From Bryum argenteum (Eukaryota; Streptophyta; Bryopsida; Bryales; Bryaceae), in the NCBI GenBank assembly GCA_037043015.1, contig CM073329.1, positions 15,144,648 through 15,208,647 on the forward strand: a stretch of 64,000 nt of DNA. Reading direction: 5' to 3'. This document shows, piece by piece, positions 1-10,709 of the stretch (position 1 is its first letter; each line of letters begins with the position of its first letter). A program made the position numbers and the translations under genes. Under the pieces are notes generated by a model, which had not been told where the DNA came from, ran no database searches, and was given only the letters and a program-made list of their open reading frames with translations.

Positions 1-1204
1 CCTTGGTCCCGCCTGCCGACTATTCGACCAACTAAAGATTCGAATGCTGCAACTCAAAAGATAATTCGATACCATTGTTGAAGCGCAACAAGGGCGGTTT
101 CCAGGTTACTCAGGGCATCAATTTGACACTCTACACAAAAATGCACTGACATATTCGAATTATTAGAGTCATTAAAAAGTCACCAAAAATTCTTGAGGAA
201 TGATTTCAAGATACACACTACTTAAGTGTGTGGAGATAGTGCCAAAAGGGATTATGTTTGAGCTTGGCAATATTAGGTGTAAAAGCAGAACTCCTTTGAG
301 TGAGGTCAACCGAACCTAGCTCAAAGCTCACCCATAGCATGCTAGAGCTCCCCAAAGGTATTCATGAAGTTCCCTAAAACTCCCCCATGCCTGTAATGTA
401 TATCTCCCAAGGTTGATGCCCTAATATTGAAATTCTTCTGAATATGATACATGAGATGGTTTGGAGGAGTTGAACTCAATTCCGTCATCCACTAAATGGA
501 GTAGAGCTTGCGCTGTCTACAGTTGTCTACAATTATCAATACTTGCGCAATTCAGGAGGAAGCAAGGAGGATTTTCTCTTACTTAGATTGCCCTCAAGAG
601 GGCCTAAGGGCTTCATATGAAGAGTTGGTCCACTTCTAACAAAACTCATGTGGTGGGTGACATGGCGGCATTTAAAAAGGAAAGTATGGGCCCTACCCAA
701 AAAATGGGTCCTCATGGGATGGCAACCCACTTCTCCACTTGGCCTCATTTGGGCAATTCAAGCACTCTCTTTGGTGAATGCAAGTGTTTGGAAATGAGCC
801 CTAATATAAAGTCACTTAGGCCCATTTGGAAGGCCCAATTCAATTAAAATATCCAATTAAAACCTTCCAAGTGAACCTATGGACTATATTGCAAAGGACA
901 ATTTTTAGGATCAACTTTGTAAATTAGGCGGCTTGAGTTCAGGCCCACTTCAATTTGAGATGGGCTCAACTCCAAATGGGCCCAAGGCCAAGTGGGCAGT
1001 AATATAAAGTGGACCTAATTTTGCATTCAAAAATTGGTTTGCCGTCCCTATCCACCGTGTGTTTACCATGCTTGAATTGGAGATTCCCTCGTTCGATGAA
1101 ATTGCAGCATCTGAGTCTTCGATTACAAGGGTCAAATGAGTCGTGGAACAAGGGAAGGGTAACACGTGGGGAACAAGTCAGAGCAGTATTGGAACACTAA
1201 GTTA
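1..1204. other. Intergenic, no gene seen
   Basis: Only short, unconvincing open frames are present on either strand. No known domain, RNA gene or clear repeat was recognised. The stretch ends at the TTA target duplication of the element that starts at 1205. Confidence 0.5.
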
Positions 1205-2929
1205 GGGCCGGTTTACACTACGGTGGAGAAGGCCTCCGGTCGGTCAAGAATGCTTGGCCAAGACATGGTTATATAAAGCAAGTGGTGAATGTGCCGGAGA
1301 AGAATTAAAGGCAATAAAATATTTATTAAGGAGTCTTGACCGGTTGTAGTCTAAACACCCAAAGGAGAAGTTTCACTAGAGAAGTCCAACGGAGAAGTCC
1401 ACCGGTGAAGAGAAGTTTACCAAATTATGGTGAAAGTTAGCTATGATAAGAAAAACTACTTGTACATTGTTTAAAAAAATTTGGTCAAGAATTGTGTTCA
1501 TGAAAATTTGGAATATATATATGTATGACAATTTGATTCAACTTTTTTTCAATTTGCATATCAATCGTGCCGTAAATAACAAGTTTTTGATACATCATTA
1601 CTTTCAAATACTAAGATGACATCACATGGTAATATTGTGTTCAAGTTTATACATTTTTTTTAAAAAAAATTACCAAAAAATTTGTCAATTTTAAACTTGT
1701 GTAGGAAACAAATGTTTTTTGGGATGTTAACCCCTAAATGGTTTAACTCATTTGTAGCAAAAATAACACATTCTCAAAAAAAGCATCCTAAAATGAGAAA
1801 AAAATTTAAGTTTCTCAAATATCAACCGTACAATTTTGTAGTAGAAATATTGTACATCATGTGGGTAAGTTTTTTAGTCGTGAGGCCTCATATATTGAAA
1901 ACTCATAATGTATTAAAAAACAACCATGAGAAAATTTCGTTTGGGGAAATGACTTCACAATGGTGAAAATTGCTTTAAAAATCTACAAAAGAAAAAATGT
2001 TCACAAATAGGCCCCTTGCACAAATATGAGTGCTATGACTTCCTTACATCTTGGATACTATTAAGGTTTCTATTATAAAAAATAGATCGAAATTGGTCTC
2101 AACAAAAACATTAGAATCCATTAGTGGACTAGATAAAAACTTTGCCTCAAAAACCATAAAACTTTTAAGAACGAAACGGAATCCCATCAATTAGAAATTT
2201 AACTGCATATTGGTAATTTATTATAAAATTTCAATTATCCATTACAAAACCATGAGGTGAAGTAAACATTACTTTTAATTGAAACCCCATTCTTTCTACA
2301 AACAAGAACATCATTCAATTAGGAATGTATCAAGAATATAAAACATAAGTTACTAATTTCACTTACATTTTAAATAAATAAAATTCGCAGAGATGGAGAT
2401 GAAAAAAAAATGATCATGTACTCATTAAATGGTTCAACACAAATGATATTTTGTATGGTCATGAAGTGCAACCGCATGCGAATAGGGCATCATGAGGTGA
2501 AAAAAAATACAAACAATCATGCTTGGATGGGGTATATTTTATACTCTCAAAATAGTGATGTCCTTGAAATCCGACTTTATTCCCTCTTTATAGTGTTCAT
2601 TTTCTTATAATGACTCTGCCCTTTATAGTGGATGTGCTTTTAATACATATTTTAAAATTTCAATTGGTGTTCTCCAGAACAGTGAATTCTTGTCCGGCCT
2701 TTTGAGGCCGGACAAGAAACTCCACCTCCGAAGAACTCTTTCTTCAAAAAGTGCCGCCACATAGGCGGCCATGTCATTTTATCATCCATGAGAAATATTC
2801 ACCACCTTTGCTCTCTTCACCTAATGTAAACACCCACCGGTCAAGAAGCACGCTTTCAACCAATCACAATCAAGAATTCCCCTTCTTTTCATGACCAGTG
2901 GACTTCTCCACCGTAGTGTAAACCGGCCC
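1205..2929. mobile_element. PIF/Harbinger-like DNA transposon, non-autonomous, 1.7 kb
   Basis: The ends are perfect inverted repeats of 27 bases that begin GGGCCGGTTTACAC (left 1205-1231, right 2903-2929). They are flanked by the direct repeat TTA (1202-1204 and 2930-2932). GGGCC ends with a TTA/TAA target duplication are typical of PIF/Harbinger and Tourist elements. At 1.7 kb it is long for a MITE, yet no transposase frame is recognisable; the interior is AT-rich. It also carries a 14-base-stem hairpin at 2687-2718. It is probably a deletion derivative of a coding element. Confidence 0.75.
2687..2718. repeat. Perfect hairpin, 14-base stem, 4-base loop
   Basis: The arms 2687-2700 and 2705-2718 (the latter AGGCCGGACAAGAA) are exactly complementary around the loop TTTG. 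It lies near the right end of the 1205-2929 transposon. It may be a subterminal transposase-binding structure or a smaller nested palindrome. Confidence 0.7.
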
Positions 2930-2937
2930 TTAGTGCG

Positions 2938-3000
2938 AGAGCAGCTTCGTATTTATCTTCAAGGCAGCAACAACCGGTGACTCACTGTTTTAGTCGGGAA
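2938..3000 (+). pseudogene. Fragment resembling the 5' leader of the gene at 10710
   Basis: The segment resembles 9896-9981: both hold an AGCTTCGT block, a CAGCA-rich stretch, a CCGGTG block and then CACTGTTT-AGTCGG. The second copy lies in the GC-rich leader of the membrane-protein gene, so this looks like a detached fragment of that leader. The PIF-like element 1205-2929 is inserted just beside it. The match was made by eye and is short. Confidence 0.35.
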
Positions 3001-4530
3001 AAAATTGAGTCTTTAGAAGCTGTGAAATTTGAAGCGCATGTTTAAAAGCGATGAGTACAGCTTTGGGGTGGCCTAAAGTGTTCATGCTCAATCTCTTTAA
3101 CTCGTACAAACAACTCAACAATGAATAAGTTAGTTCGTGTCTAATAAAGGAGTAGAATTGTATATAAGCAGTATGGAGGTTGGAAAGCATAGATCAATAA
3201 ACTAGTTCAAAAAGAGGATAGCGCTAAGTTTCACATTTATTCTAACTAAAAATTTATTGATTTCAAGTTTGAGTTTAGAAGTATGCAATAAATCTTGGGG
3301 TGCAACAATGATTAATGATTTCAATTGTTTCAAGGAAGAGAACCAAATATAGGGAATCAGATCCTTGTGTTGATTTTGAAAATTTCTTCAATATTTTAAT
3401 TTGTGAGGAAGAAATTTATTCATTGCAACTAAGTAACTTTGAAGCAACCTCAGAGATAATGAGATCTTCGACATCTTTAAAATGGGAGAATTTGTACGAT
3501 ATACAAGTGTACATTTAAACATGTCCTTTGTCAGGTCCTTTTCAGACGAATCTGAATCCGGCATAAATTGCTCTCAATTACAAAACAGGATTTGAACAAT
3601 TTACTTCACACAGCAATCATATAATCTCAATATAAGTTACATAATTATATCTACTAAATATATGTTTACTACTGTACCATTGTAAACTACACTGTCCATT
3701 CTACTGGCAACAATGTGGCTTCTCAAATATTGCCATTTCAGCACAATCGAGGTTCAGCTTTGCTTGCATGCCAATTATGGTACAAAAACATATGAGCAAA
3801 TCTATTAATAATCCAGAGATCATTTTACCATATCAGAATTTGTAATATCACCTTGAGAATTTCATCATCTTCCTTTCAGAGGGACACCTATAAGGTCAAC
3901 CTGCCTATTCCCGAGCTTTTAAGGGGTTCTTGTAGTTCTTCATAAAATTAGAACATGAACTTTTTTCCTCAGATTAGCAAATACAGTAGAAAATTAGACC
4001 AAGTTGAATCATAATTTTCTTAATAATTCTCCATTTATTATAAATTTCCAAAGTGGGAGACAAGTAGACTCCTATAATGGGGCATAAGTGGGCATTAAAC
4101 CGTGCGTGTCATTCCTTAATGTCCATCACACACCAACCCACATGTGGACAAGAACCACCCAAAGGGAAGAAAGCACCTGGCATTTGTGTAAGAGGCAAGT
4201 TATTAATGAGCTCGACTTTGGGTAGTGGGATGCTCGGTTTAATATGGGCTTATAGAGTTCGGTTTTAGGAAGGCGGTCGGAAATAGGCAGGCTGACCGTA
4301 ATACATTGCAAACCCACATGTTCCTCACTTTGAATCAAACAGGATGATAAAGATATACAATTTAGACTAGATGCAAAAACTCACAAAACCATGTTTGTTT
4401 GTCCATTTGTTGGTTTACTTGTCTATCACTCTTTTTCAAAACCGTAGATCATAAGTTTGAGTTTCTTTACTTTCAATCAGTTTTAATATTATAAATTTCG
4501 ATTGACTTAACGAATTTCAATTCTAATTAA
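3001..4530. other. Intergenic, nothing recognised
   Basis: AT-rich sequence with short open frames (for example 3315-3518 and 4077-4268) that show no family features or exon signals I can support. Confidence 0.4.
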
Positions 4531-4602
4531 CCCTTAAATGCCCCAACATGCCCCTCGGGCATGCTTTTCAGTATATTTTCAGAGGGGTTGGGCGTTCAAG
4601 GG
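4531..4602. mobile_element. 72-base miniature relative of the 360-base TTAA/CCC family
   Basis: The left end CCCTTAAATGCCCCAAC pairs imperfectly with the right end GTTGGGCGTTCAAGGG. The left flank is TTAA (4527-4530); the right flank is ATAA (4603-4606), one base different. The internal CCCCTCGGGC matches the subterminal block of the copies at 7498 and 31313, so this is a strongly internally deleted member. Confidence 0.55.
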
Positions 4603-4836
4603 ATAATTCATGCCGAATCTGACCGGCAGACGACACTTCCAGATGTACATGCATGGTAACTTACCGCATGACGTCGCAGATGTCAAATTGTGTGTTTTTC
4701 GGAGATGATGATTCTCATCTTCTGTCATTTTTTTCTCTTTCTACCTATTGTTCAAAGACCAAAGCTGAGAGTCTTGTGTGTTGTACCACACATCTAGTTC
4801 AGTGAGCGCTTCTCCATATATATATCATAGCTTTAA

Positions 4837-5330
4837 GGACCACTTCATATGAGGGCCCAGCCAAGCCATTGATGGATCAATTTATGGTGAAATTCTCTCT
4901 TGTGATTTGTCTATTTCTTGAATTGGCGCCAAGACTTTCACATGGGGAGGCAAGGTCAATGTTCTGAAATTATATTATAATGGGTGGGGGACAAGTTATG
5001 ACTCCACGTGTGCTCCAAAAGTTGGGAGATAAATGAGTGGAGGGCCAATTCATGGCCTAGAGGCATTCGATTTCATTAGAAAGAAATTATTTCACCGCAG
5101 TATCTTGTTGTGAACAAATCAAAAGCATGGAGTGTAGTTATTATTAGAAATTGGCCACATGGGCTTGTATTTCATTCTACTAGTTGGCTCCAAGGGCTTT
5201 ACATGTGGGGGAATTGACACACACTTTGTTAGTTGTTTAATGTGTTTCCAAATTGGTACATTTAACCGATTGACTTGAAGATTTGTTGGCATTGACTCCC
5301 CGTATAATGCGTCCCTAAACATCTTTCAGG
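4837..5330 (+). repeat. Dispersed repeat, copy 1 (pairs with 60594-61080)
   Basis: Begins TAAGGACCACTT. It aligns along its length with 60594-61080, with shared blocks such as CCAAGCCATTGATG, CTCTCTTGTGATT, TTCATGGCCTAGAGGC and CAAAAGCATG. The TAA-GG(A/G)CC start suggests a PIF-like element, but I do not see the matching right inverted repeat in either copy, so both look truncated. Confidence 0.6.
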
Positions 5331-5486
5331 CTCAATTATTTTGCCGACTAAGAGCATATGCACCCCTACTCGCCGAGTGTCTCACACACGCAATAAGTGG
5401 ATGAGAAATGCTAAGGGCCCTTCAAAAATGTCTCTAGACTCTTTACTACGGCGCGTCAAAAAATGGCCCTCCAAATCTAAGTTTAA

Positions 5487-5747
5487 ACCCTAAAGATCCA
5501 CGATGTTTTGGGAGCTTGAAATCCCAACACTGACCACTATGTACTAATGCGGGTACGTACAATATTTTTGGAAATTTTTGATAACTTCAACCGTAGGATC
5601 TTGAAGTAGACTACCATAGGTAGTAGTGTGAAAATTTTCAACTGTTGGATCATCACTGGATGTGAGATCATAACATTTGAAGTTGACTGTAAATTTTTTT
5701 TGGCCTTGACGGTGAAAGCCGAATCGGTGGCTGTGGTCGTTTAGGGG
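5487..5747. mobile_element. Small TTAA-flanked element (CCCCTAAA group), tentative
   Basis: The left end ACCCTAAAGAT follows TTAA (5483-5486). The right end CGTTTAGGGG precedes TTAA (5748-5751). Part of the interior (around GACCACTATGTACTA) recurs near 22228. The ends match less well than in the other members. Confidence 0.4.
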
Positions 5748-5830
5748 TTAATTGATTGAATCTGACATTCTACTTGCTATTGGTGCATTGACTATTTCAC
5801 ATGCACTTTTGGTGCTTGAGGAGCCTTTAA

Positions 5831-6449
5831 GGGCCGATTTACACCTAGGGGACTGGCCAATTCAGCCCGTTTGAGGGCTGAAATCCTCACTCGTGATTGG
5901 CCGAAAGGCAAAAATTAGGCCCAACCCCCTTACACCTAGAGGCCGGGCCAATTTGGTGGCAGAATTTTTTTAATCAAGAAATGCAAGTTCTGACATGGCC
6001 CGAGCTCGGTGAATTGGGTGCACCGAGAATGGAAGGCCAATTCTTGGCCTCGGGACCAATGTCAGATTTGTCTAAAAAAACCTTTTTTTTTTTAAAACAA
6101 TTTTTTTTCACCAAATCAAATCCGTCCGTTTTTGCGAAGATCTAAACGGCTCCTTTCTGCATCCCTATTTCATCCATGAAGAACACAAGAGCCACTAAAA
6201 CTTTATGCCTTCGTTCATCCATCTTGAAAAAATGCCAATGAAAAGAGAGAGAGAAGTGCTGAATTTTTTTGGACTTTATTGAATTGGCCCGGCTTCTTGG
6301 CCCGAAGGCCATTACATATGGGAAAATCGACCCCATTCTAATCATATTATAATGAGGACTTGAGGCCGGCCCCAACCCAAAAACAGGCTGAAATTTCAAG
6401 CAATTGGCCCCAAGAAAACTTGGCCCGGCCCATAGGTGTAAATCGGCCC
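5831..6449. mobile_element. Tourist-like MITE, 619 bases, TAA target duplication
   Basis: The inverted ends begin GGGCCGATTTACACCTA (17 perfect bases, then imperfect). The direct repeat TAA flanks it (5828-5830 and 6450-6452). The interior holds further GGCCCGG/CCGGGCC inverted pieces, so a single strand could fold extensively. The end sequence is related to that of the element at 1205. No coding capacity. Confidence 0.75.
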
Positions 6450-6481
6450 TAAGGGTGGGGGAGTTTGATTCCAAGGCCGCT

Positions 6482-7014
6482 CACTAAATCCAATCCATGT
6501 TCCCCACTTAGGTGGGGCCCCAATTTTTTGATTTTCCATTTTTGACCCCCTCAACGTCATTTTTTTATTTTTATTCTTTTTTTAAATTTGGGGTCTGCAC
6601 CCCGGATCACTGTATTTTAGTGGTACGAGCGTTTTTCGGAGCTCAGGGAGGGGATGGGTAATGAGCCCCCTAATTTTTTGATGTATAGGCTGTAAATGCC
6701 AAGGAGTAGGCTTCCAAGGGTAATTTAGGGTCGCAGACCTCAAATTTGAATTCAAAATCATCAGAATCGGTCACCAAGGGGTCCAAATGGAGAATTCCAC
6801 AAATTTTGAGGAAAAAATCCCATTGGCTGATGGGCTCTCCGAAAAACGCTCGTAGGAGTGAAATACAGGGATCCCTGCACCCCCCCCCCCTTTTACCTCA
6901 AAGGGCCTCTTCTTGAAATTTTTAGGCCTTAAACACAAAAAATGACGGGCAGCCTTTTATTAGCCTCCCTCCATATTTGGAAATTCCAAGGGGGAACATG
7001 GATTGGATTTAGTG
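6482..7014. mobile_element. Long inverted-repeat (foldback) element, 533 bases
   Basis: A 24-base perfect inverted repeat bounds it: left 6482-6505 beginning CACTAAATCCAATCC, right 6991-7014. A second, inner inverted pair lies near 6603-6650 and 6838-6872 (GGATC...CGTTTTTCGGAG against CTCCGAAAAACG...GGATCC). I see no clean target duplication, so the exact boundaries are uncertain. Confidence 0.6.
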
Positions 7015-7103
7015 TCCAGCGATTTCAAGGGCTCTTCAAATATAGATGAGCATTTTTAGCGAGTCACCATTAGCAAGTAGGGGTGCCAGATGCTCTAAAA
7101 CAG

Positions 7104-7497
7104 TAAGGTAGAATGCCCTTAAACCGTTCGGCCCCCCTGAAGCGCATGCTAGACTGCCTGTTAAACCGCCCATGGCCTGGACCTTTTTGCACCCACGGCA
7201 AAAAAGAATATTCTGAAATCTGAGGGTTCATAGTGACTTGATCTGGAATCTTTTTGCACGGTTTTTGCTACATGCGTGACCCGCCACAAAGGAGAGTCTA
7301 CTGAGCGGTTTAAGGTCATGTACACTTTTCACTTCAAAAATTTGTGGTAAATTCATCTTTTGCTATTTAATTCTGGAAATTTTTGCATTCACTCTCCCTC
7401 TTGTTTCTCCATCGAAGAAAAATTACAAACAATACACACGATGTCCACAACCATGCTGAATCTCTTATTTGAGCGGTTTAAGGGCATTCTACCTTAA
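7104..7497. mobile_element. Inverted-repeat element abutting the TTAA element at 7498
   Basis: Left AAGGTAGAATGCCCTTAAAC and right GTTTAAGGGCATTCTACCTT are perfect inverted copies about 370 bases apart. The right end runs directly into the TTAA that forms the left target site of the element at 7498, so that element probably landed at this end. No clean target duplication is seen for this one. Confidence 0.6.
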
Positions 7498-7859
7498 CCC
7501 TTAAACGCCCTTGGGGTCTAAAACGGGCAGCCCAAAATTGGATCACAGCATCTTTTGGACTTGGGCATCATGAATAGTGCACTTTTTGAACTTGGGCATC
7601 ATGAATGGACCAATCAATGATGAGCTTGCAACCTCCTACAAGGTTATGTACCACCCCAACCTACCTACCACAATCCTTTCAAAGCACAAAATCCTTCATA
7701 CAAATTGTGATTTGAATTGTAGAAATTCACTTTTTGAATGCATCATAAGATGGTGACCAGTTTGACATCAAAATATAAGTGAAAAGTTGAGTACAGTGAG
7801 AGCCACAGGGAAGATTCTGTTGGAATCAAGCCCCTCGGGCTTGCTTGGGCGTTTAAGGG
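7498..7859 (+). mobile_element. TTAA/CCC family 1, copy 1 (362 bases)
   Basis: The terminal inverted repeat is CCCTTAAACGCCC on the left and GGGCGTTTAAGGG on the right, with TTAA on both sides (7494-7497 and 7860-7863). The interior is shared with 31313-31682 (opposite orientation), 61541-61901 and 62515-62865, including two GGGCATCATGAAT blocks. A TTAA target plus CCC ends is the signature of piggyBac-type elements. No transposase is encoded. Confidence 0.8.
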
Positions 7860-7863
7860 TTAA

Positions 7864-8341
7864 GTCTGCACCAGCTGTTGCCACTCTGACACGATGCCTC
7901 GAAGATGTAGTCCTAGCCTCTACAGTGTCCGAGTCACTAAAGTCTCCATTGCTGCCATCAATTCCAAGCTCCGCTCTATCCCCCCAGCCCCCCGGCCCCG
8001 GTTCCTGGTTACTAGGTAACTTGATTATAGCTTATGAGAGCATTGGATATTGGATTGTTTGGAAGTGTTTTGCATACATATTCTATTTTACTACTCGTTG
8101 GGCAAGAAATTTCCAAAATTCTTGATGTATTTCTTAACCGATTAATACATTGTTTGGTAGGAGAAAAAAAATAAAAAATAAAAATAATAATCCGGGAGCT
8201 CAGTTACTTAGGATACCGGAAGTGGGAGCAGATTTGAATTCTCATGCAATTTTTTAAGAGATTTGGAACTCTGGAATGCATAGTAGCCGTAAGTGACTGT
8301 ACCTATGCAGGAGAAAAAATTTCCAAAATTCATAAAGGCAC
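7864..8341. other. Intergenic, no gene seen
   Basis: Holds a short GC-rich patch (7870-8010) with an open frame that starts inside the preceding transposon. It shows no domain and no exon structure I can support. Confidence 0.4.
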
Positions 8342-8345
8342 TTAT

Positions 8346-8570
8346 CCCTTAAAGGTCTGAAAAACCATATTTTGGTTGCTAGAATACATCGTATTTTGGT
8401 TGTATTGGAATGAGTGCACACCTTTAATAGATTTGAGTTCAAAGAACAAGTTGACATATAAATCCATGCGGTTCTACTAAGCTTTTAAGATCACAATATA
8501 GAGTTTCTTGTTGATAGCAAATCTCAATTATACGCCACCGTACATACTATCTCCAAGGGACCTTTAAGGG
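8346..8570 (-). mobile_element. TTAA/CCC family 2, copy 1 (225 bases), TTAT target
   Basis: The ends are CCCTTAAAGGTC and GACCTTTAAGGG-like. The flanks are TTAT on both sides (8342-8345 and 8571-8574). The body is the inverse of 61906-62130, which is also 225 bases. The identical non-palindromic flank TTAT shows that the 4 bases are a target duplication and not part of the inverted repeat. Confidence 0.75.
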
Positions 8571-8749
8571 TTATTCTGCAATGAGCTTTTCTCAATATTA
8601 AGTATCTTAAATGTATTGTATATTTAAAGTATTCCTGAATTCTTGCAAAATAGGACCCTGCTACTCCTTTCTACCACAAGCCTAGTGTGCATTCACCCTA
8701 CTATGATACTTGAAGCATTCGTACTCAAGACAGTTTGAGGTTTACTCCA

Positions 8750-9372
8750 TTTAAGGGTTCCTTGTATGACACATGCCCAAACTGTGATATATGCTTGTTT
8801 TTCCTTAAAATCTGCCCAAAATAAATATGATCAGAGGAACTTCAAAAATTCACCAAATATTGAGATTTTACTGTTTTTTGTACTTGGAAATAAGGTTCTA
8901 AGGCATGATCTCATTGTATGGATCTTTCATCCAATTATTGTTTACATGTCATTTTATTATCAAAGAGAGGCCTTTGAAGTTGAATTTCAACATACCTCCA
9001 TCTAAAAATTCAAGTTTTTCTTTAGGTTTTATAAGCCGCATGGGGGTAAATATTGCATAAACATGTTCCTTACTCACTTAGGAACAAGAATTTAAAGAAC
9101 TAGACTTCAAGATTACTCTTAAAATTGGATTTTTGGGCTCACAAAAACTTTGAACCCATTTCGCAACAAGGAAAAAATACTTAATTTTCAACTTTGAATG
9201 TTATTATCTCACAATTGGTAAGGAATATGAAACTAAGTTTTGGTGCACACATACATGGACAAGTAGGTATAAGATCTTAAGGTTTCATACTTGAGATCAT
9301 ATCAGAAAGTTGAAAATTTCCATGGTGTTTTTGAGGACTTTTGGTAGTTTTGGGGGCTTTCGACTTTAGGGG
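8750..9372 (+). mobile_element. TTAA/CCCC family 3, copy 1 (left end unclear)
   Basis: The right end TCGACTTTAGGGG is followed by TTAA (9373-9376). The body aligns with 41767-42575; shared blocks include a CCTCCAT block followed by TTTATAAG/TTTATAGG, TTTTGGTGCACACATACA / TTTTGGTACACATGTACA, and GATCTTAAGGTTTCAT. I could not find a matching left terminus, so the start is approximate. Confidence 0.55.
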
Positions 9373-9429
9373 TTAATTCACCCCTGATGGAGAGATTTCT
9401 CTAGACCCCTCGACTTTTTCGTTCATCCA

Positions 9430-10709
9430 TCTCCACCATTCATGCAACACACACATCATGTTGATTACTGCAGCCGCTCCTCCAGGCAGTCCTCTCCCAT
9501 GGTTCAGATGGTGTCGGGACACTTGCCCTGCGCACATGAAGCAAAAGCTTCCGTTTGAAACCGTATATGCGGCTCCGAACTCTTCGGGTTTGATCAAACC
9601 TAGGCAGACGGGAGAGTCCGCATTTCACGTGCGACTCCGTACCACTCCCGTTTGTTTACCTCTCACCAGAATCGCTCAACCAATCGCAGTGCGGAGACTC
9701 TCTGAAACTTCCAGTGGGAGAGAAAAGAGGATTCCAGGAGCCCCAAAGTTTAACCTTAAGTAAAAGGAAAGTGGCTCTCAAGACTGCCACTTGCCCCCAT
9801 TTCATTGGGAGGTGGGGGCCCGCCAGCCCACAAGCCCAAGCAAATTGCCTGGGCCATATGGCTCATGTGCGCACGGTAACTATTGCCACAGCGCTAGAGA
9901 AGCTTCGTCTTCATCCTCGAGGTAGCGTCGGAGTAGCAGCAGCTGGCCGGTGCTCACTCACTGTTTCAGTCGGAAGGAAAACTTCCCTTTAAAGTTTTGT
10001 TTACCAGGTATGGGGTTTGAAGAGTTCCATAGTAATTTGACGGAGCCAGGCAGTCGATTTGTTAAATCCGCTCTCTGAACGCAGGTGTGTACCATGACAT
10101 GAGACTCTCAAGTTTCGTTTCTGAACGGTAGGTAAAGAAGTAGATATGCGCCTTGATTAGCTTAAGTGCTTTGGACTCGGTCTGTTCTAACTTTGCTGTT
10201 CCTTGGAATTCGATCTCAGGTTAAGGACCATCTAGCATTTCATTTCTTGACCTGTCTAGCTAAAGCAGGAGTTTATCTTTTTGTACCTCTGGTGCATGAT
10301 GAGGTTCTGATGGATCAGCACGATAGTTACCATGAATTTTGTGGAAGTCACTGTGTGGTAGTGTTTCGACAAGTGCTGTAGTGTTTCGGCAAGCCCCAAA
10401 AGTGTTGTGACCAGCCTCTGATACCAATGGGCGAGCGTGTTTACGTGAATCGAAGTCATTATGATTGCACTGGATGCTGGATGAAGTTCTAACGTTGGTT
10501 GAAATGCAATTACTTGAGCACAGTGGAAACATTGTTGTGATGGTGTTTTAACAAACCCTAATGAAGCTTCCAAACTGCTCAGCTCCAAACAGTCTTTTGC
10601 TCTAGTGATCGAGTACCTGTCGGCGTCTTCCTTATGCTCAAGAAGCGGTTTCCTAATGATTTGATCGTGCCGATCCAGATTCTCAAAGACTGGTTAGGGT
10701 TACTACAAC
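9430..10709 (+). promoter_or_regulatory. GC-rich promoter/leader region of the gene at 10710
   Basis: Base composition rises sharply after 9430, compared with the AT-rich DNA upstream. Several open frames cross it but none shows family features. A strong donor-like site, CCAG followed by GTATGG near 10006-10013, could start a 5' leader intron. I read this as promoter plus untranslated leader. A separate small gene here cannot be excluded. Confidence 0.4.
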
